51,676 bases of DNA, from NCBI RefSeq assembly GCF_014230055.1, contig NZ_JACHVA010000047.1:1-51676 (forward strand), written 5' to 3'. Source of the DNA: Puniceicoccus vermicola. GTDB lineage: Bacteria > Verrucomicrobiota > Verrucomicrobiia > Opitutales > Puniceicoccaceae. Positions within the stretch are counted from its first letter, which is position 1, and each line of letters starts with the position of its first letter. The position numbers and the translations under genes are program-made. The notes beneath the pieces were generated by a model that had not been told where the DNA came from, ran no database searches, and saw nothing but the letters and a program-made list of their open reading frames with translations. This document shows, piece by piece, positions 8,208 through 17,176 of the stretch.

Positions 8208-8885
8208 ATGGAGATACATATTAAGACCGCTATCTCTTACTTGATGAGATCGTCGGGTGGTAGCGTTATTCCGAATCATGAGAAACGATACTTGTTTTTT
8301 GTTGTTCCGAAAGTGGCTTGTAGCTCTTGGAAAAACGTAATAGCAAATGATTTACGGCTTTCAATAGGGTGCACAGTTCATAAGACCAAGTTTCCTCAGG
8401 TTTTTCGGGTCGGACGAAAATATGATGGATATTTTAAGTTTGGATTTGTGCGGAATCCATTCGATCGACTGTGGTCATGCTTTAATCATAAAATCCATCG
8501 GAATGAAGACCACAATTCGAACAATTACAAAAATGGTGTAGCAAATGAGCTTGCTAAATATTACTGTTTTAAAGGCGGTATGTCGTTCCCAGATTTTGTT
8601 GAGGCGGTTTGTGGAATCCCCGATTACTTTTCGGACCAGCACTTTCGCTCTCAACATACCTTTTTGTACAAAGGAAAGAAACCCTTAACGAGCTTCGTCG
8701 GAAGGTTTGAGCAAATCCAAGAGGATGCGGAAAAAGTACTCAAAATTATCGACTATCGAGGCTCGTTTCCTCATGTGATGGGTTCACGAAATTTAGACTA
8801 TAGTGATTTTTATAGTGAGAAAATGAGGAAGTTGGTGGAACAAAGATATTTTAGTGACTTGAGATTGTTTAATTATAAATTTTAA
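8208..8885 (+). CDS. Sulfotransferase family 2 (carbohydrate sulfotransferase-like)
   Basis: A 225-residue PAPS-dependent sulfotransferase. The 5'-phosphosulfate loop is P-K-V-A-C-S-S-W-K (residues 34-42), in the form typical of HNK-1/chondroitin-type (Sulfotransfer_2) enzymes. The 3'-phosphate motif is F-V-R-N-P-F-D-R-L-W-S (about 80-90). F-V-G-R-F-E-Q follows near residue 165. It would sulfate a hydroxyl of the glycan. No PAPS-producing genes are in this window. Confidence 0.85.
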   Translation: MEIHIKTAISYLMRSSGGSVIPNHEKRYLFFVVPKVACSSWKNVIANDLRLSIGCTVHKTKFPQVFRVGRKYDGYFKFGFVRNPFDRLWSCFNHKIHRNEDHNSNNYKNGVANELAKYYCFKGGMSFPDFVEAVCGIPDYFSDQHFRSQHTFLYKGKKPLTSFVGRFEQIQEDAEKVLKIIDYRGSFPHVMGSRNLDYSDFYSEKMRKLVEQRYFSDLRLFNYKF

Positions 8886-8903
8886 AATTAGATCTGGGAT
8901 GTC

Positions 8904-9869
8904 GTGAAACTTGTTTCTGTAATATTAACAAATTATAAACGAAGCGATGAGGCGGTTCGAGCTTTCGAAAGTATTTCTGCGCAAGACTACGACGAGATTG
9001 AAATTGTAGTTGTATTAGATTATCCAAACAGAGAATTTTGTAGTTTCCTCTCTTCGGTAGATTGTCGTTTTCCAATAAAGATAGTTAGTACATCTTCGCC
9101 ATCGTCTGGGCTCGCCGCCGCACGAAACTGCGGTGTATCAAATTCTACGGGTGATTATCTGGCGTTCATCGACGATGATGATGTCTGGGATCGTCGAAAA
9201 ATTAGTTTTCAGTCTCGTCGCTATAGAGAAACCGCTTCGGATGTGGTTTCATGCGGAATTCGACGACATATTGGGGGTGGGCGCGAGACTAAAATTAGTG
9301 CAGTGGTTAGAGGAAGTGTCCGATCCTATATACAAAATTGTTCTGGTATTCTCAGGACCGTTCCTTCTAGTATATTTATTTCTCGAGAGTACTTCTACTC
9401 AATAGGAGGATTTGATGAAGATCTAGTAACTGGAATTGATCATGATTTTTGGTTCAAATTGGCGGAGGCGGACGCTGTTGTAGATTTTGTCGAAAAAGCT
9501 TTAGTGGAAGAACATGTGAGTGGCGATATTGACACGAAAATGACCACTCGAATCTTTGAGCGAATAAGTGGATTGGAAGTGTTTTGTGATAAATGGAAAC
9601 CCCGTTTTGAGAATCTGTACGGTTCAATTTTTTCGCAGGAATATTTTGACAAATATAAGTCGATCGTCTTGATAGAGCTATTTCTTCGGACCTATCGAGA
9701 CATGCCGGAAGATAGTATAAAACTATTTAGGAATGAACTTGGTAAAGTCGGTTTAAGGCATGGCCTGGTCGCTAATATGAAAGTTCGTGTGATTTTTCTA
9801 ATCGGGAGACGTCTTTCCACCTTCGTTCAGGATGTTGTGCGTCGGATAAAGAATGTAGTTTTTATATGA
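8904..9869 (+). CDS. Glycosyltransferase family 2
   Basis: A 321-residue GT-A glycosyltransferase: V-S-V-I-L-T-N-Y-K-R-S, then G-L-A-A-A-R-N-C-G-V, then the DxD site A-F-I-D-D-D-D-V-W. The acceptor half contains G-G-F-D-E-D-L-V-T-G-I-D-H-D-F-W. GTG at 8904 is the only reasonable start and has GGGA upstream. Its last 4 bp overlap the next gene. One of the assembly transferases of the island; sugar unknown. Confidence 0.85.
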   Translation: MKLVSVILTNYKRSDEAVRAFESISAQDYDEIEIVVVLDYPNREFCSFLSSVDCRFPIKIVSTSSPSSGLAAARNCGVSNSTGDYLAFIDDDDVWDRRKISFQSRRYRETASDVVSCGIRRHIGGGRETKISAVVRGSVRSYIQNCSGILRTVPSSIFISREYFYSIGGFDEDLVTGIDHDFWFKLAEADAVVDFVEKALVEEHVSGDIDTKMTTRIFERISGLEVFCDKWKPRFENLYGSIFSQEYFDKYKSIVLIELFLRTYRDMPEDSIKLFRNELGKVGLRHGLVANMKVRVIFLIGRRLSTFVQDVVRRIKNVVFI

Positions 9870-10699
9870 TTTCTGTTGTTACAATAGTCTATAACTCTCC
9901 GGAAGACCTTAGATGCACTATAGACAGTGTTTCCTCGCAGGAGTTCGAAGATTTCGAGTTTATTGTTATAGATGGAGGTTCTGATGTTGAGACTATCAAT
10001 GTGATAAATGATAATTTTGGGATTATCGATATATTGGTTAGTGAGCCCGATAGGGGTATTTCGGATGCCTTTAATAAAGGTGTTTCGTTAGCTGGGCGAG
10101 AATATGTAATATTTTTAAATGCGGGTGATCGATTTTTAGAGTCCACGACGCTTAAAGATGCTTCAAATAAGATAAAAGAATGTGTAAGCGGTGGTGACAT
10201 TATTTATGGTGACAGTATTGGTGTCGGTTCCGGTTACGCGATTATGAGATGTGGGGACCACCAAAGGCTGAAACAGCACAATTCTATATGTCATCAGGCT
10301 GTTTTTATTCGGAGGCAGTTTCTTTTGAGAAAATCGTTCGATCTTGATTTAAAATTAAAAATGGACTATGATTTGTGGCTTCGTTCATTAGAATCCGGAA
10401 ATTTCGTAAAAATTGATGTGGTCGTTTGTTTATATTCTTTAAGTGGGATTTCTGCTATGCGAGAAAATCGGTTTAAAGGAAGGGTTCTCGAGATTTTGTT
10501 GAGAGATGAGCATCATCTTTTAGGTGGGTGTGGGTGTTTTAATATTATGATTCTCTTTATGAATAGTCTTCTATCTAGATGTGAGTGGATGGAGATTGTT
10601 GTGCAAAAAGTGAAAAAGAAAATCGGTTTATATCCGTATCACAGTGAAAATATTTGTTTGTATGATGAGATATTTGGAAGAAAAGTAGGGAGGAAATAA
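9866..10699 (+). CDS. Glycosyltransferase family 2 (WcaE-like)
   Basis: A 277-residue GT2 enzyme starting M-I-S-V-V-T-I-V-Y-N-S-P. The E-P-D-R-G-I-S-D-A-F-N-K-G motif and F-L-N-A-G-D-R-F are characteristic of the WcaE-like subgroup, where the metal site is NxGD instead of DxD. Later it has C-H-Q-A-V-F-I-R-R and M-D-Y-D-L-W-L-R. It overlaps both neighbours (ATGA at 9866, TAATG at 10697), showing tight coupling. Confidence 0.85.
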   Translation: MISVVTIVYNSPEDLRCTIDSVSSQEFEDFEFIVIDGGSDVETINVINDNFGIIDILVSEPDRGISDAFNKGVSLAGREYVIFLNAGDRFLESTTLKDASNKIKECVSGGDIIYGDSIGVGSGYAIMRCGDHQRLKQHNSICHQAVFIRRQFLLRKSFDLDLKLKMDYDLWLRSLESGNFVKIDVVVCLYSLSGISAMRENRFKGRVLEILLRDEHHLLGGCGCFNIMILFMNSLLSRCEWMEIVVQKVKKKIGLYPYHSENICLYDEIFGRKVGRK

Positions 10700-12159
10700 T
10701 GATTAGTATTAAGTGGATAAGAGCCTGGGTTCTTTGTTATTTGGGATTTGGTGCTTTTTCTGCATTCTTGGCGTTTGGGGTTGGTCGGTTTAGCTCAAGC
10801 CTGTCGACTTTGGCGATTTATTTCGGAATTTTCTCCGCGATGGCCTTCCTTAAACCATGGAGAATGAGAGGTCTGGAAAATATTTTACTGTTCTTGATAG
10901 TCGTAAGCCCTTTTCATTTTTTCATTCGATATAGTTCCCCGTTTAATTTTATCACCACAGCGTGGCGCGAGGTGCTTTTTGTTTGGGTCGTGTTCTTTTT
11001 TCTGGTCCAAATTTTCTCGGGCGTTCTCCGAGTTAGACTTTCGTTATTAGTTTGTGTCGTCTTGTTCTTTAACTTTTGGTGTGTTTTAGTTGCGCTTAAA
11101 TCCGGTAATTCGTTTATCGGGTCTGTGCTTGGTGTCCGTGATCTTGCTAAGTACTCACTTATTTCGGTAGTAACCTGTTCATTGTGCGAAAAAAATCCAA
11201 GGTATGCAATTAGAATATTTTATGTTCTTATAATTACTTGTGTTTTAACGGTATGTATTAATTTAGCGCTGTACCCGGTGCATGGGGATATGTATTTTAG
11301 GGATTTCTTTACTCCGGGAAAAGGCACCTTAACCAGATCTTTTGGTCCGATTGATCTCCGGAGATTAGAATCGTTTATGGGCAGTGGTCCTTCACACATA
11401 GGCGTGTTTTCTGCTTCGGCGTTAGGTCTCATAATGGGTGCAATAATCTCAAGAATAGGAAAGGTTAGGAGTTGGATTTTCTTAATGATCCCCGTTTTGT
11501 TTTCGATAGTTCTCTCTGTTTCAATTTCTGCGCTCGCTGGCGTGGCGTTCTTGTTCCTCACTTATTTTCCACTTCTACGCAAAGCACATTTCCTGTATTT
11601 AGTTGGTGCTCCGCTATTTGTGTTACTTCTATATCTTCTCAATATTGGGATGTCTGAAGGTGTGACGAAAAATGTTTTGGGGCTCCAGGATATGAATATT
11701 TATCAGTATGCGGCCCAAGTCTTTTTAGGAGAGACTTATGGATACTTTTGGGATGCCAGTCTGCAGGATCCATCGATCTTAGTCTTTGGTAGTGGGCTTG
11801 GCGTAGTTGGAGATAAATCGATGCTTGGTATCCAAGTCGGTGAGATTCATGTCTTAGGATCCACGGATGGCGGATGGGCTGAGCTGGTTTATCAGGCGGG
11901 GGTTTTCCCGCTATTGGGATTCTTCGGATTGTTTTCTGTTGTGTTTATTTCTTTTATTAGCGCCTCCCTAGATCGAAGAATTTATCAATTTTGGCCCGTA
12001 ATTCCGTTGACTGGTGCATTTTTTGCACTTTTTGGTTCAGTTCATTCTTTACCATGGATCAGGGTTGGTTCAGACATCAATTTTTGGGTGCTATTGGGGT
12101 CAATTTATGCTATGCTTCACCTTGTCATATCTACGAGAAATCGTAATAGAACGTTATAA
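10699..12159 (+). CDS. O-antigen polymerase-like membrane protein (Wzy candidate)
   Basis: A 486-residue protein with about 11-12 hydrophobic segments and a long periplasmic-type loop (about residues 330-405, rich in G/D/Q, with F-G-S-G-L-G-V-V-G). That topology fits Wzy/WaaL-type proteins, which share little sequence. Because the cluster has a Wzx flippase, a repeat-unit polymerase is the best reading. An O-antigen ligase cannot be excluded. It overlaps its neighbours by 1 bp on both sides. Confidence 0.7.
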   Translation: MISIKWIRAWVLCYLGFGAFSAFLAFGVGRFSSSLSTLAIYFGIFSAMAFLKPWRMRGLENILLFLIVVSPFHFFIRYSSPFNFITTAWREVLFVWVVFFFLVQIFSGVLRVRLSLLVCVVLFFNFWCVLVALKSGNSFIGSVLGVRDLAKYSLISVVTCSLCEKNPRYAIRIFYVLIITCVLTVCINLALYPVHGDMYFRDFFTPGKGTLTRSFGPIDLRRLESFMGSGPSHIGVFSASALGLIMGAIISRIGKVRSWIFLMIPVLFSIVLSVSISALAGVAFLFLTYFPLLRKAHFLYLVGAPLFVLLLYLLNIGMSEGVTKNVLGLQDMNIYQYAAQVFLGETYGYFWDASLQDPSILVFGSGLGVVGDKSMLGIQVGEIHVLGSTDGGWAELVYQAGVFPLLGFFGLFSVVFISFISASLDRRIYQFWPVIPLTGAFFALFGSVHSLPWIRVGSDINFWVLLGSIYAMLHLVISTRNRNRTL

Positions 12160-13028
12160 TGTATTCTGTTGTCATACCTACATTGGGGCTTGGTCCCTAT
12201 CTTGGAGAAGCTATAGACAGTGTCTTGAGGCAGACTTTGTTGCCTGACAATATTTTTGTGGTTATAGACGGCCCAGTTCCAGTTTGTTTGTCAGATTTGG
12301 AAAAGTCTCAGATAGTAAGATTCATATTTTTAGGAAGGCGCTTTGGTGCAAATGCAGCCAGGCGAGAAGGGCTGCTTAAGGTGGATAGTAAGTATGTAAT
12401 GTTTCTTGACGCCGATGATATAATGCGGCCTAGGAAGGCAGAAGTTCAAATCGAATATTTGGAAAGAAATACGGAAGTTGTAGCTGTTTCCTGCAATCGA
12501 GGCGTTGTAATAAATGGTTGTGTGCGCAAGGAAACGACATTTTCGAGTGATTACGCGGAGAAACGATTCCATTGCGATAATATTTTCGGGTCTTTTTCGT
12601 TTATGTGTTTTAGAAGGTCGGCTTTAGGCGGAAATGAGGTCTTCGATTTGCAAATGAAATCTTTTCAAGACTATGATTTGTATTTCCGTATCATTCGGAA
12701 TGGCCCGATTAGATTTTTGGAGGATGTCCTTGTTGATTATCGAGTTCATAAATCAAGTTCTCGAATATCTTCGAATTTTGATGTTGTTATGGTTGGGCAG
12801 GCTAGATTTTTGAAAAAGCATATTCTGGATCTTACGCTCAGGGAATCAATGTACCATTTTGGTCGGTATTGTATATATCGATCATTGTCGTCTCGTTTTG
12901 GCGTATCTATCATTAAAGCATTTCAAGGGTTTGCTTTAATGTGTGTTTCCATGAAATTTGATCGACGGACTTTCCAAAGTGCTGTTCGGTTGTGCGTTCA
13001 AGTTTTTTTTACCTCATTTGGGCGTTAG
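12159..13028 (+). CDS. Glycosyltransferase family 2
   Basis: A 289-residue GT-A enzyme: M-Y-S-V-V-I-P-T-L-G-L-G-P-Y-L, V-L-R-Q-T-L-L-P-D, a donor loop with G-A-N-A-A-R-R-E-G, and the acidic site M-F-L-D-A-D-D-I-M. The second half contains D-Y-D-L-Y-F-R-I. The start ATG directly follows the polymerase stop codon (TAATG). Confidence 0.85.
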   Translation: MYSVVIPTLGLGPYLGEAIDSVLRQTLLPDNIFVVIDGPVPVCLSDLEKSQIVRFIFLGRRFGANAARREGLLKVDSKYVMFLDADDIMRPRKAEVQIEYLERNTEVVAVSCNRGVVINGCVRKETTFSSDYAEKRFHCDNIFGSFSFMCFRRSALGGNEVFDLQMKSFQDYDLYFRIIRNGPIRFLEDVLVDYRVHKSSSRISSNFDVVMVGQARFLKKHILDLTLRESMYHFGRYCIYRSLSSRFGVSIIKAFQGFALMCVSMKFDRRTFQSAVRLCVQVFFTSFGR

Positions 13029-13071
13029 CCCGGTGTGTTGTGTTTTTCAGTAAACTTTAGTTTTAATATTC

Positions 13072-14217
13072 ATGGGTAGGTTGTGTTTATGTGTCCCTCG
13101 TAGTGGTAGAATAGTGACCGGAGTCGCGAATGCGTGCGAACTTTTAGTTGATGGTCTTAGGAGGGATGGAGTTGATTTTTTTGTTGTCGACTCGACAGGT
13201 AGCAAGTGCAACTTCAAAGTTGGAAGCTTTTCATGCTTGAGAGCGTTTGAGACTATATTTGTTGTTTGTAAGGTTTGGTTTTTTTTGTTGTTTTCGACTA
13301 CCTATTACTCGACGATGTCGACCTCATTTTTTGGCTTTTTTAGGGATTATTTGACAATTGGTTTTGCGAGTCTATTGAGGCGAAGAACGATTTTACATCT
13401 TCATGGAGGCGGGTTTGAAGAATTTTATCGACGTCAGAATGCAATTGTTCGGCACTTGATACGGAGTAATCTAGCCAGGACGGATAAAATCATCGTTTTA
13501 GGCGACCTTTTGAAGGAGCAATTCTGCGTAGTAGGAAAGTTTGTAGAGGATAAGCTTATTGTCGTCCCTAATGGATTTCCAAGAGATCTCCCTGAACCTA
13601 AACGGATTGCACGGAAGTTAGCGTGTAGATTCGAATTGTTGTATCTGTCGAGTTTGATGCCGTCGAAGGGGTATCTCGATGTTTTGGATGCCGTTTCGAT
13701 GTTAAATAACCTCTTTCCAAATAAGTTTCATTTAAATTTGTGTGGAGGATTTATAAGTGCATCAACCGAGGTTGGTATTGCGGTTAAAAATGCTGAGGAA
13801 TTGAAAGGTTATATTGAAAATAGAGGATTAGAAGATATCGTGACTTACCATGGGCAAGTGATCGGGAATGAAAAAGAGGAACTTTTTATAACGGCAGACA
13901 TTTTCTTGCTCCCAACCTATTACCCGTGGGAAGGACAGCCGCTGAGTATAATAGAAGCTCTTGCGTTTTCTCTACCGGTCATTACCTGTCGGCATAAAGG
14001 AATACCCGAATTGGTAGAGGACGGCATAAACGGTCTGTTCGTTAATGCTGGTTCACCTGCGGAAATCCGCCGCGCGGTGTTAGAGATCACTTCGGATGAT
14101 GAAAGATATTTTCGTTTCTGTAGTGCCTCCCGCGAACGGTATGAGAGATTCTTTCGTAGGGACGTTCATTTATCTCGATTGATTCCGGTAGTTAGAGGCT
14201 TTTCGAAAGATGCGTGA
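13072..14217 (+). CDS. Glycosyltransferase family 4 (GT-B)
   Basis: A 381-residue retaining GT-B glycosyltransferase. The N-terminal domain contains T-I-L-H-L-H-G-G-G-F and K-I-I-V-L-G; the C-terminal donor domain has L-L-Y-L-S-S-L-M-P-S-K-G and Y-P-W-E-G-Q-P-L-S-I-I-E-A-L-A. The latter is the E-x7-E type nucleotide-sugar site seen in GT4 enzymes. It ends overlapping the next GT4 gene by 4 bp. Confidence 0.85.
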   Translation: MGRLCLCVPRSGRIVTGVANACELLVDGLRRDGVDFFVVDSTGSKCNFKVGSFSCLRAFETIFVVCKVWFFLLFSTTYYSTMSTSFFGFFRDYLTIGFASLLRRRTILHLHGGGFEEFYRRQNAIVRHLIRSNLARTDKIIVLGDLLKEQFCVVGKFVEDKLIVVPNGFPRDLPEPKRIARKLACRFELLYLSSLMPSKGYLDVLDAVSMLNNLFPNKFHLNLCGGFISASTEVGIAVKNAEELKGYIENRGLEDIVTYHGQVIGNEKEELFITADIFLLPTYYPWEGQPLSIIEALAFSLPVITCRHKGIPELVEDGINGLFVNAGSPAEIRRAVLEITSDDERYFRFCSASRERYERFFRRDVHLSRLIPVVRGFSKDA

Positions 14218-15533
14218 TTGCGATGGGAGATACCAACAGAGATGAAATTGAATATATTTTATTTGTTTCGGAGTTGTTTTACCCGGAGGAGAATGCTACG
14301 GGGTATTTTTTGACCGGAATTGCTGAAGGGTTGAGTTCAGGGGGGTATGAAGTGTCGGTAATTTGTGCTCAACCGGGTTACAATGATAGGGGAACAAAAG
14401 CGCCCGTTCGGGAGACACGTCATGGTGTCTTCATTCGACGGTGCTGGTCGAGCTCCTGTGATCATCGGGGAATTTTCGGGCGTGCTCTGAACTTTTTGAC
14501 CACCAGCCTCTCGCTCGGATGGCGCGCACTGTGGGAAATTCGACGGGGTAAGACGGTGATGGTCGTCACCAATCCTCCGCTGGTTCCTTTCATGGTGCGG
14601 ATGGCCTGCTGGTTAAAAGGTGGTCGCTTCGTCTTGTTGGTCCACGATGTCTATCCAGAGGTCTTTGTCTCGGTAGGGTGGATGCGGAGGGGCGGAATTT
14701 TCTTTCGTCTGTTGGATATACCGAACCAGATTCTTCTTCGATCTTGTCGCGAGATCATTGTTCTTGGACGCGACATGAAGGAGTTGATCGCCGGGAAGCT
14801 TCCCGAGAGGTGCCGATTCAGGGTCCATACCATTCCGAACTGGGCCATGGATGAGGTCGTTGCGGAAACTCCGAGTTCAGGTTCGGCGCGAGAGCGATTT
14901 GGGATCCCGGACAATGCCTTTCTCCTCGTCTACAATGGCAATCACGGGAGAACCCATTTTTTGGAAGTCTGGGTCGCTTTGGCCGCAGCGCTTTTGGACG
15001 ATGATCGATTCCGGTTTCTTTTCGCCGGAGAGGGGAGTGGAAAGGCGAAGTTTGAAGAGGCGGTCGAGCGGGCAGGGATCACGAATCTACATACGACCTC
15101 CTTTGTCTCGCGCGAGGATTTGGCCTCGCTTCTCCATTCCGCAGATCTGTTGCTCGTGTCGTTTTTCCCGGGAATGGCTGGGGTCTCGGTACCCTCGCGG
15201 CTGTACAACCTCATGGCCGCTTCGAGGCCGGTCCTCGCCGTTGCCGATTCTCATTCGGAGGTCAGTCAGGTCTTGGCTGAAGAGGATTGCGGGTGGGCCT
15301 TTCCCCCAGAGGGCTCGCCCCAGGAGATCGCCGCGAAGATCGCCCCCCTTCTCCGTGAGCTGGTGGAGAATCGCGACCGGTTGAAAGAAAAGGGCGAGAA
15401 CGGTCGGAAAGCCGTCCTGGAGAAATATACCCGCGAGAAAGTCATCGAGCAGTATCGGGAAGTGCTAACCACTTTCGAGCGGAGCGACACTCAATCGAAC
15501 GGAGTGACGGGCGAAGCAAATGGACACCGATGA
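14214..15533 (+). CDS. Glycosyltransferase family 4, WbuB-like
   Basis: A 439-residue GT-B enzyme with Y-P-E-E-N-A-T-G-Y-F, V-V-T-N-P-P-L-V-P-F, L-L-V-H-D-V-Y-P-E and R-V-H-T-I-P-N-W, the signature order of WbuB/CapM-like GT4 transferases. The C-terminal domain has V-Y-N-G-N-H-G-R and S-R-L-Y-N-L-M-A-A-S-R-P-V. I used GTG 14214, which gives a GTGA overlap; ATG 14223 is also possible. The first ~75 codons are AT-rich like the island and the rest is GC-rich, so the gene spans the composition boundary. Confidence 0.85.
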   Translation: MIAMGDTNRDEIEYILFVSELFYPEENATGYFLTGIAEGLSSGGYEVSVICAQPGYNDRGTKAPVRETRHGVFIRRCWSSSCDHRGIFGRALNFLTTSLSLGWRALWEIRRGKTVMVVTNPPLVPFMVRMACWLKGGRFVLLVHDVYPEVFVSVGWMRRGGIFFRLLDIPNQILLRSCREIIVLGRDMKELIAGKLPERCRFRVHTIPNWAMDEVVAETPSSGSARERFGIPDNAFLLVYNGNHGRTHFLEVWVALAAALLDDDRFRFLFAGEGSGKAKFEEAVERAGITNLHTTSFVSREDLASLLHSADLLLVSFFPGMAGVSVPSRLYNLMAASRPVLAVADSHSEVSQVLAEEDCGWAFPPEGSPQEIAAKIAPLLRELVENRDRLKEKGENGRKAVLEKYTREKVIEQYREVLTTFERSDTQSNGVTGEANGHR

Positions 15534-15546
15534 ACACTGATGGGGA

Positions 15547-15584
15547 GGGATGTGTGGGTATTGAATTTTTGCGAGTGAGCGGAT
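15547..15584 (+). repeat. Leader direct repeat, copy 1 (before the hip-like pair)
   Basis: About 38 bp shared with 17070-17108 and ending TTTTTGCGAGTxAxCGGAT. It lies 23 nt before the TTG start of the kinase gene. The start contexts after both copies also look alike (AGATTTGA). Confidence 0.55.
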
Positions 15585-15607
15585 GACAACGTTGTTCAGG
15601 TGAAGAT

Positions 15608-16594
15608 TTGAGAAAACTGGAAAAAGTCGAAGTCATCAACAGATCGGGATGGGATCCACCGTATGTTGGGAGTCTTGAATCCTTAAAGTTGGGGAAGTAT
15701 CAGGTTTGTGATGTTGCGATCACAGGCGATGCGCCGAAAGATTTTATTCGAATTTACGAATACGGCCATGGAAAAAGGAACTCTCCGAATAGCTGGCCGA
15801 GTTATATCTCCAAAGTCGGACACAAATGGTATCCTATGGAATCCATAATGGAGCATTTTTTTACTCGCTTAGGGCAGAGTCTGGGTTTTCGGATGGCGGA
15901 CTCGAAGCTGATCAATGCCCATGGACAAATACGATTTTGTAGTCGATATTTTCTGCGTAATGGGGAGAGTTTGATCCACGGAGCGGAACTGTTTTGGGGA
16001 TATTTGGAAGACCAGGAGCTGGTGCAGCGAATCGAGGCTGAGGATGAGTCGCGAAATCTTTTCACATTTCAGTTTGTACAGGATTCCATTCTGAAGCGGT
16101 ATCCCACTCAGAGTTTTGAAATACTTTGGGATTTTGTGAGGATGATTCTGTTTGATGCGATTGTGGGAAACAATGACCGTCATTTCTATAATTGGGGCGT
16201 AATCGAGCATCCGGAAGAAAAAATCGAACCTAGGTTCTCGCCCATCTATGATACTGCAAGAGGGTTGTTCTGGAATTCTCGGGAAATTCAGTTGAAGAAG
16301 TATCTTGAAGAGAAGGGCAGTTATCGTCGGAAACTCGAGCAATATGTGGAAAGAAGTCGTCCGAAAATCGGTTGGGAGGGGGAGAAGAATCTCAACCATT
16401 TCCAGCTCTGGCAAAATCTGGTCTCTTCTTCAGGGCACTGGTCTTCGATGGTCTCCGAGTTTTCGAAAGTTCGAGTGTTGGCGGAGGCCGAGAAACTGTT
16501 GGGCGGCCAGGAATTTTCGAAATTGATGAGTCCCACGAGAGCCCGTATTCTCCTTGACTGTTTGGATCTGCGTTTGAATTATTTAGGGTTCTAA
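15608..16594 (+). CDS. HipA-like serine/threonine kinase (HipT-like)
   Basis: A 328-residue kinase of the HipA superfamily without the N-terminal HipA domain, close to the usual HipT length. The catalytic loop is G-N-N-D-R-H-F-Y-N-W-G (D190, R191, H192) and the metal-binding equivalent of DFG is P-I-Y-D-T-A-R-G (D215). Upstream motifs are Y-I-S-K-V-G-H-K-W-Y-P-M-E-S and F-C-S-R-Y-F-L. HipA/HipT kinases phosphorylate aminoacyl-tRNA synthetases and stop growth. TTG 15608 is the only plausible start, with AGGTGA upstream. The next gene encodes the missing N-terminal domain. Confidence 0.75.
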   Translation: MRKLEKVEVINRSGWDPPYVGSLESLKLGKYQVCDVAITGDAPKDFIRIYEYGHGKRNSPNSWPSYISKVGHKWYPMESIMEHFFTRLGQSLGFRMADSKLINAHGQIRFCSRYFLRNGESLIHGAELFWGYLEDQELVQRIEAEDESRNLFTFQFVQDSILKRYPTQSFEILWDFVRMILFDAIVGNNDRHFYNWGVIEHPEEKIEPRFSPIYDTARGLFWNSREIQLKKYLEEKGSYRRKLEQYVERSRPKIGWEGEKNLNHFQLWQNLVSSSGHWSSMVSEFSKVRVLAEAEKLLGGQEFSKLMSPTRARILLDCLDLRLNYLGF

Positions 16595-16611
16595 TTACTA
16601 TAAGTAATATT

Positions 16612-17019
16612 ATGAAAGCGGTTTATAAGTGTTTGCAACGTCTGGGAGGTGCTGTGCGAGGAGATGACGCACAGCGGGCATCGCACGGCAATGTCGAGCG
16701 AACATTTGGCGTCTGGTATGGTGACTTGCAGGTGGGAGTTTTGAAGGAGGCTCTGGATGGGTGGCGATTTTCCTACAGTGAGGATTTCCTCAAGCAAGAC
16801 CGAGTTCGAGTGATTGCCGATTTCCCGCAAAAGGAAAAGTCCTATGCGATGAAAGACCTGTGGCCTTTCTTCGCTTCTCGGATTCCCAGTTTGGAGCAGC
16901 CCAAGGTCCAAAAGCAGATTGAACGAGAGAACATTGATTCTGGCGACAAAGGGGCTCTGTTAGAGCGTTTTGGAAAGCATTCAATTGCAAATTCTTACAC
17001 GCTAGCGCCTGCTCGATAA
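16612..17019 (+). CDS. HipA N-terminal-domain protein (HipS-like)
   Basis: A 135-residue protein matching the stand-alone HipA N-terminal domain: V-W-Y-G-D-L-Q-V-G-V-L near residue 34, then W-R-F-S-Y-S-E-D-F, F-P-Q-K-E-K-S-Y and L-W-P-F-F-A-S-R-I-P-S. In HipBST systems the equivalent protein, HipS, neutralises the kinase. Here it lies 17 nt downstream of the kinase gene, the reverse of the usual order, and no HTH (HipB) gene is adjacent. The first ~28 residues look unrelated, so a later start is possible. Antitoxin function is inference. Confidence 0.7.
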   Translation: MKAVYKCLQRLGGAVRGDDAQRASHGNVERTFGVWYGDLQVGVLKEALDGWRFSYSEDFLKQDRVRVIADFPQKEKSYAMKDLWPFFASRIPSLEQPKVQKQIERENIDSGDKGALLERFGKHSIANSYTLAPAR

Positions 17020-17069
17020 CGCTTGGATAGAAGAAGAACTGGATTTAGGATCCAGTGCCGCAATAGGGC

Positions 17070-17108
17070 GGGATGAGTGGGGGTTTGATTTTTTGCGAGT
17101 AATCGGAT
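17070..17108 (+). repeat. Leader direct repeat, copy 2 (after the hip-like pair)
   Basis: Imperfect second copy of 15547-15584, 68 nt before the TTG start of the next glycosyltransferase gene. Together the two copies bracket the HipT/HipS-like pair. Confidence 0.55.
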
Positions 17109-17176
17109 CAGTGCCCACCAGTTCATCAGTGGTTGGAAAGAATGGGTTTCAGCGAAGAGGTTCAAAGTAGGCAGAT

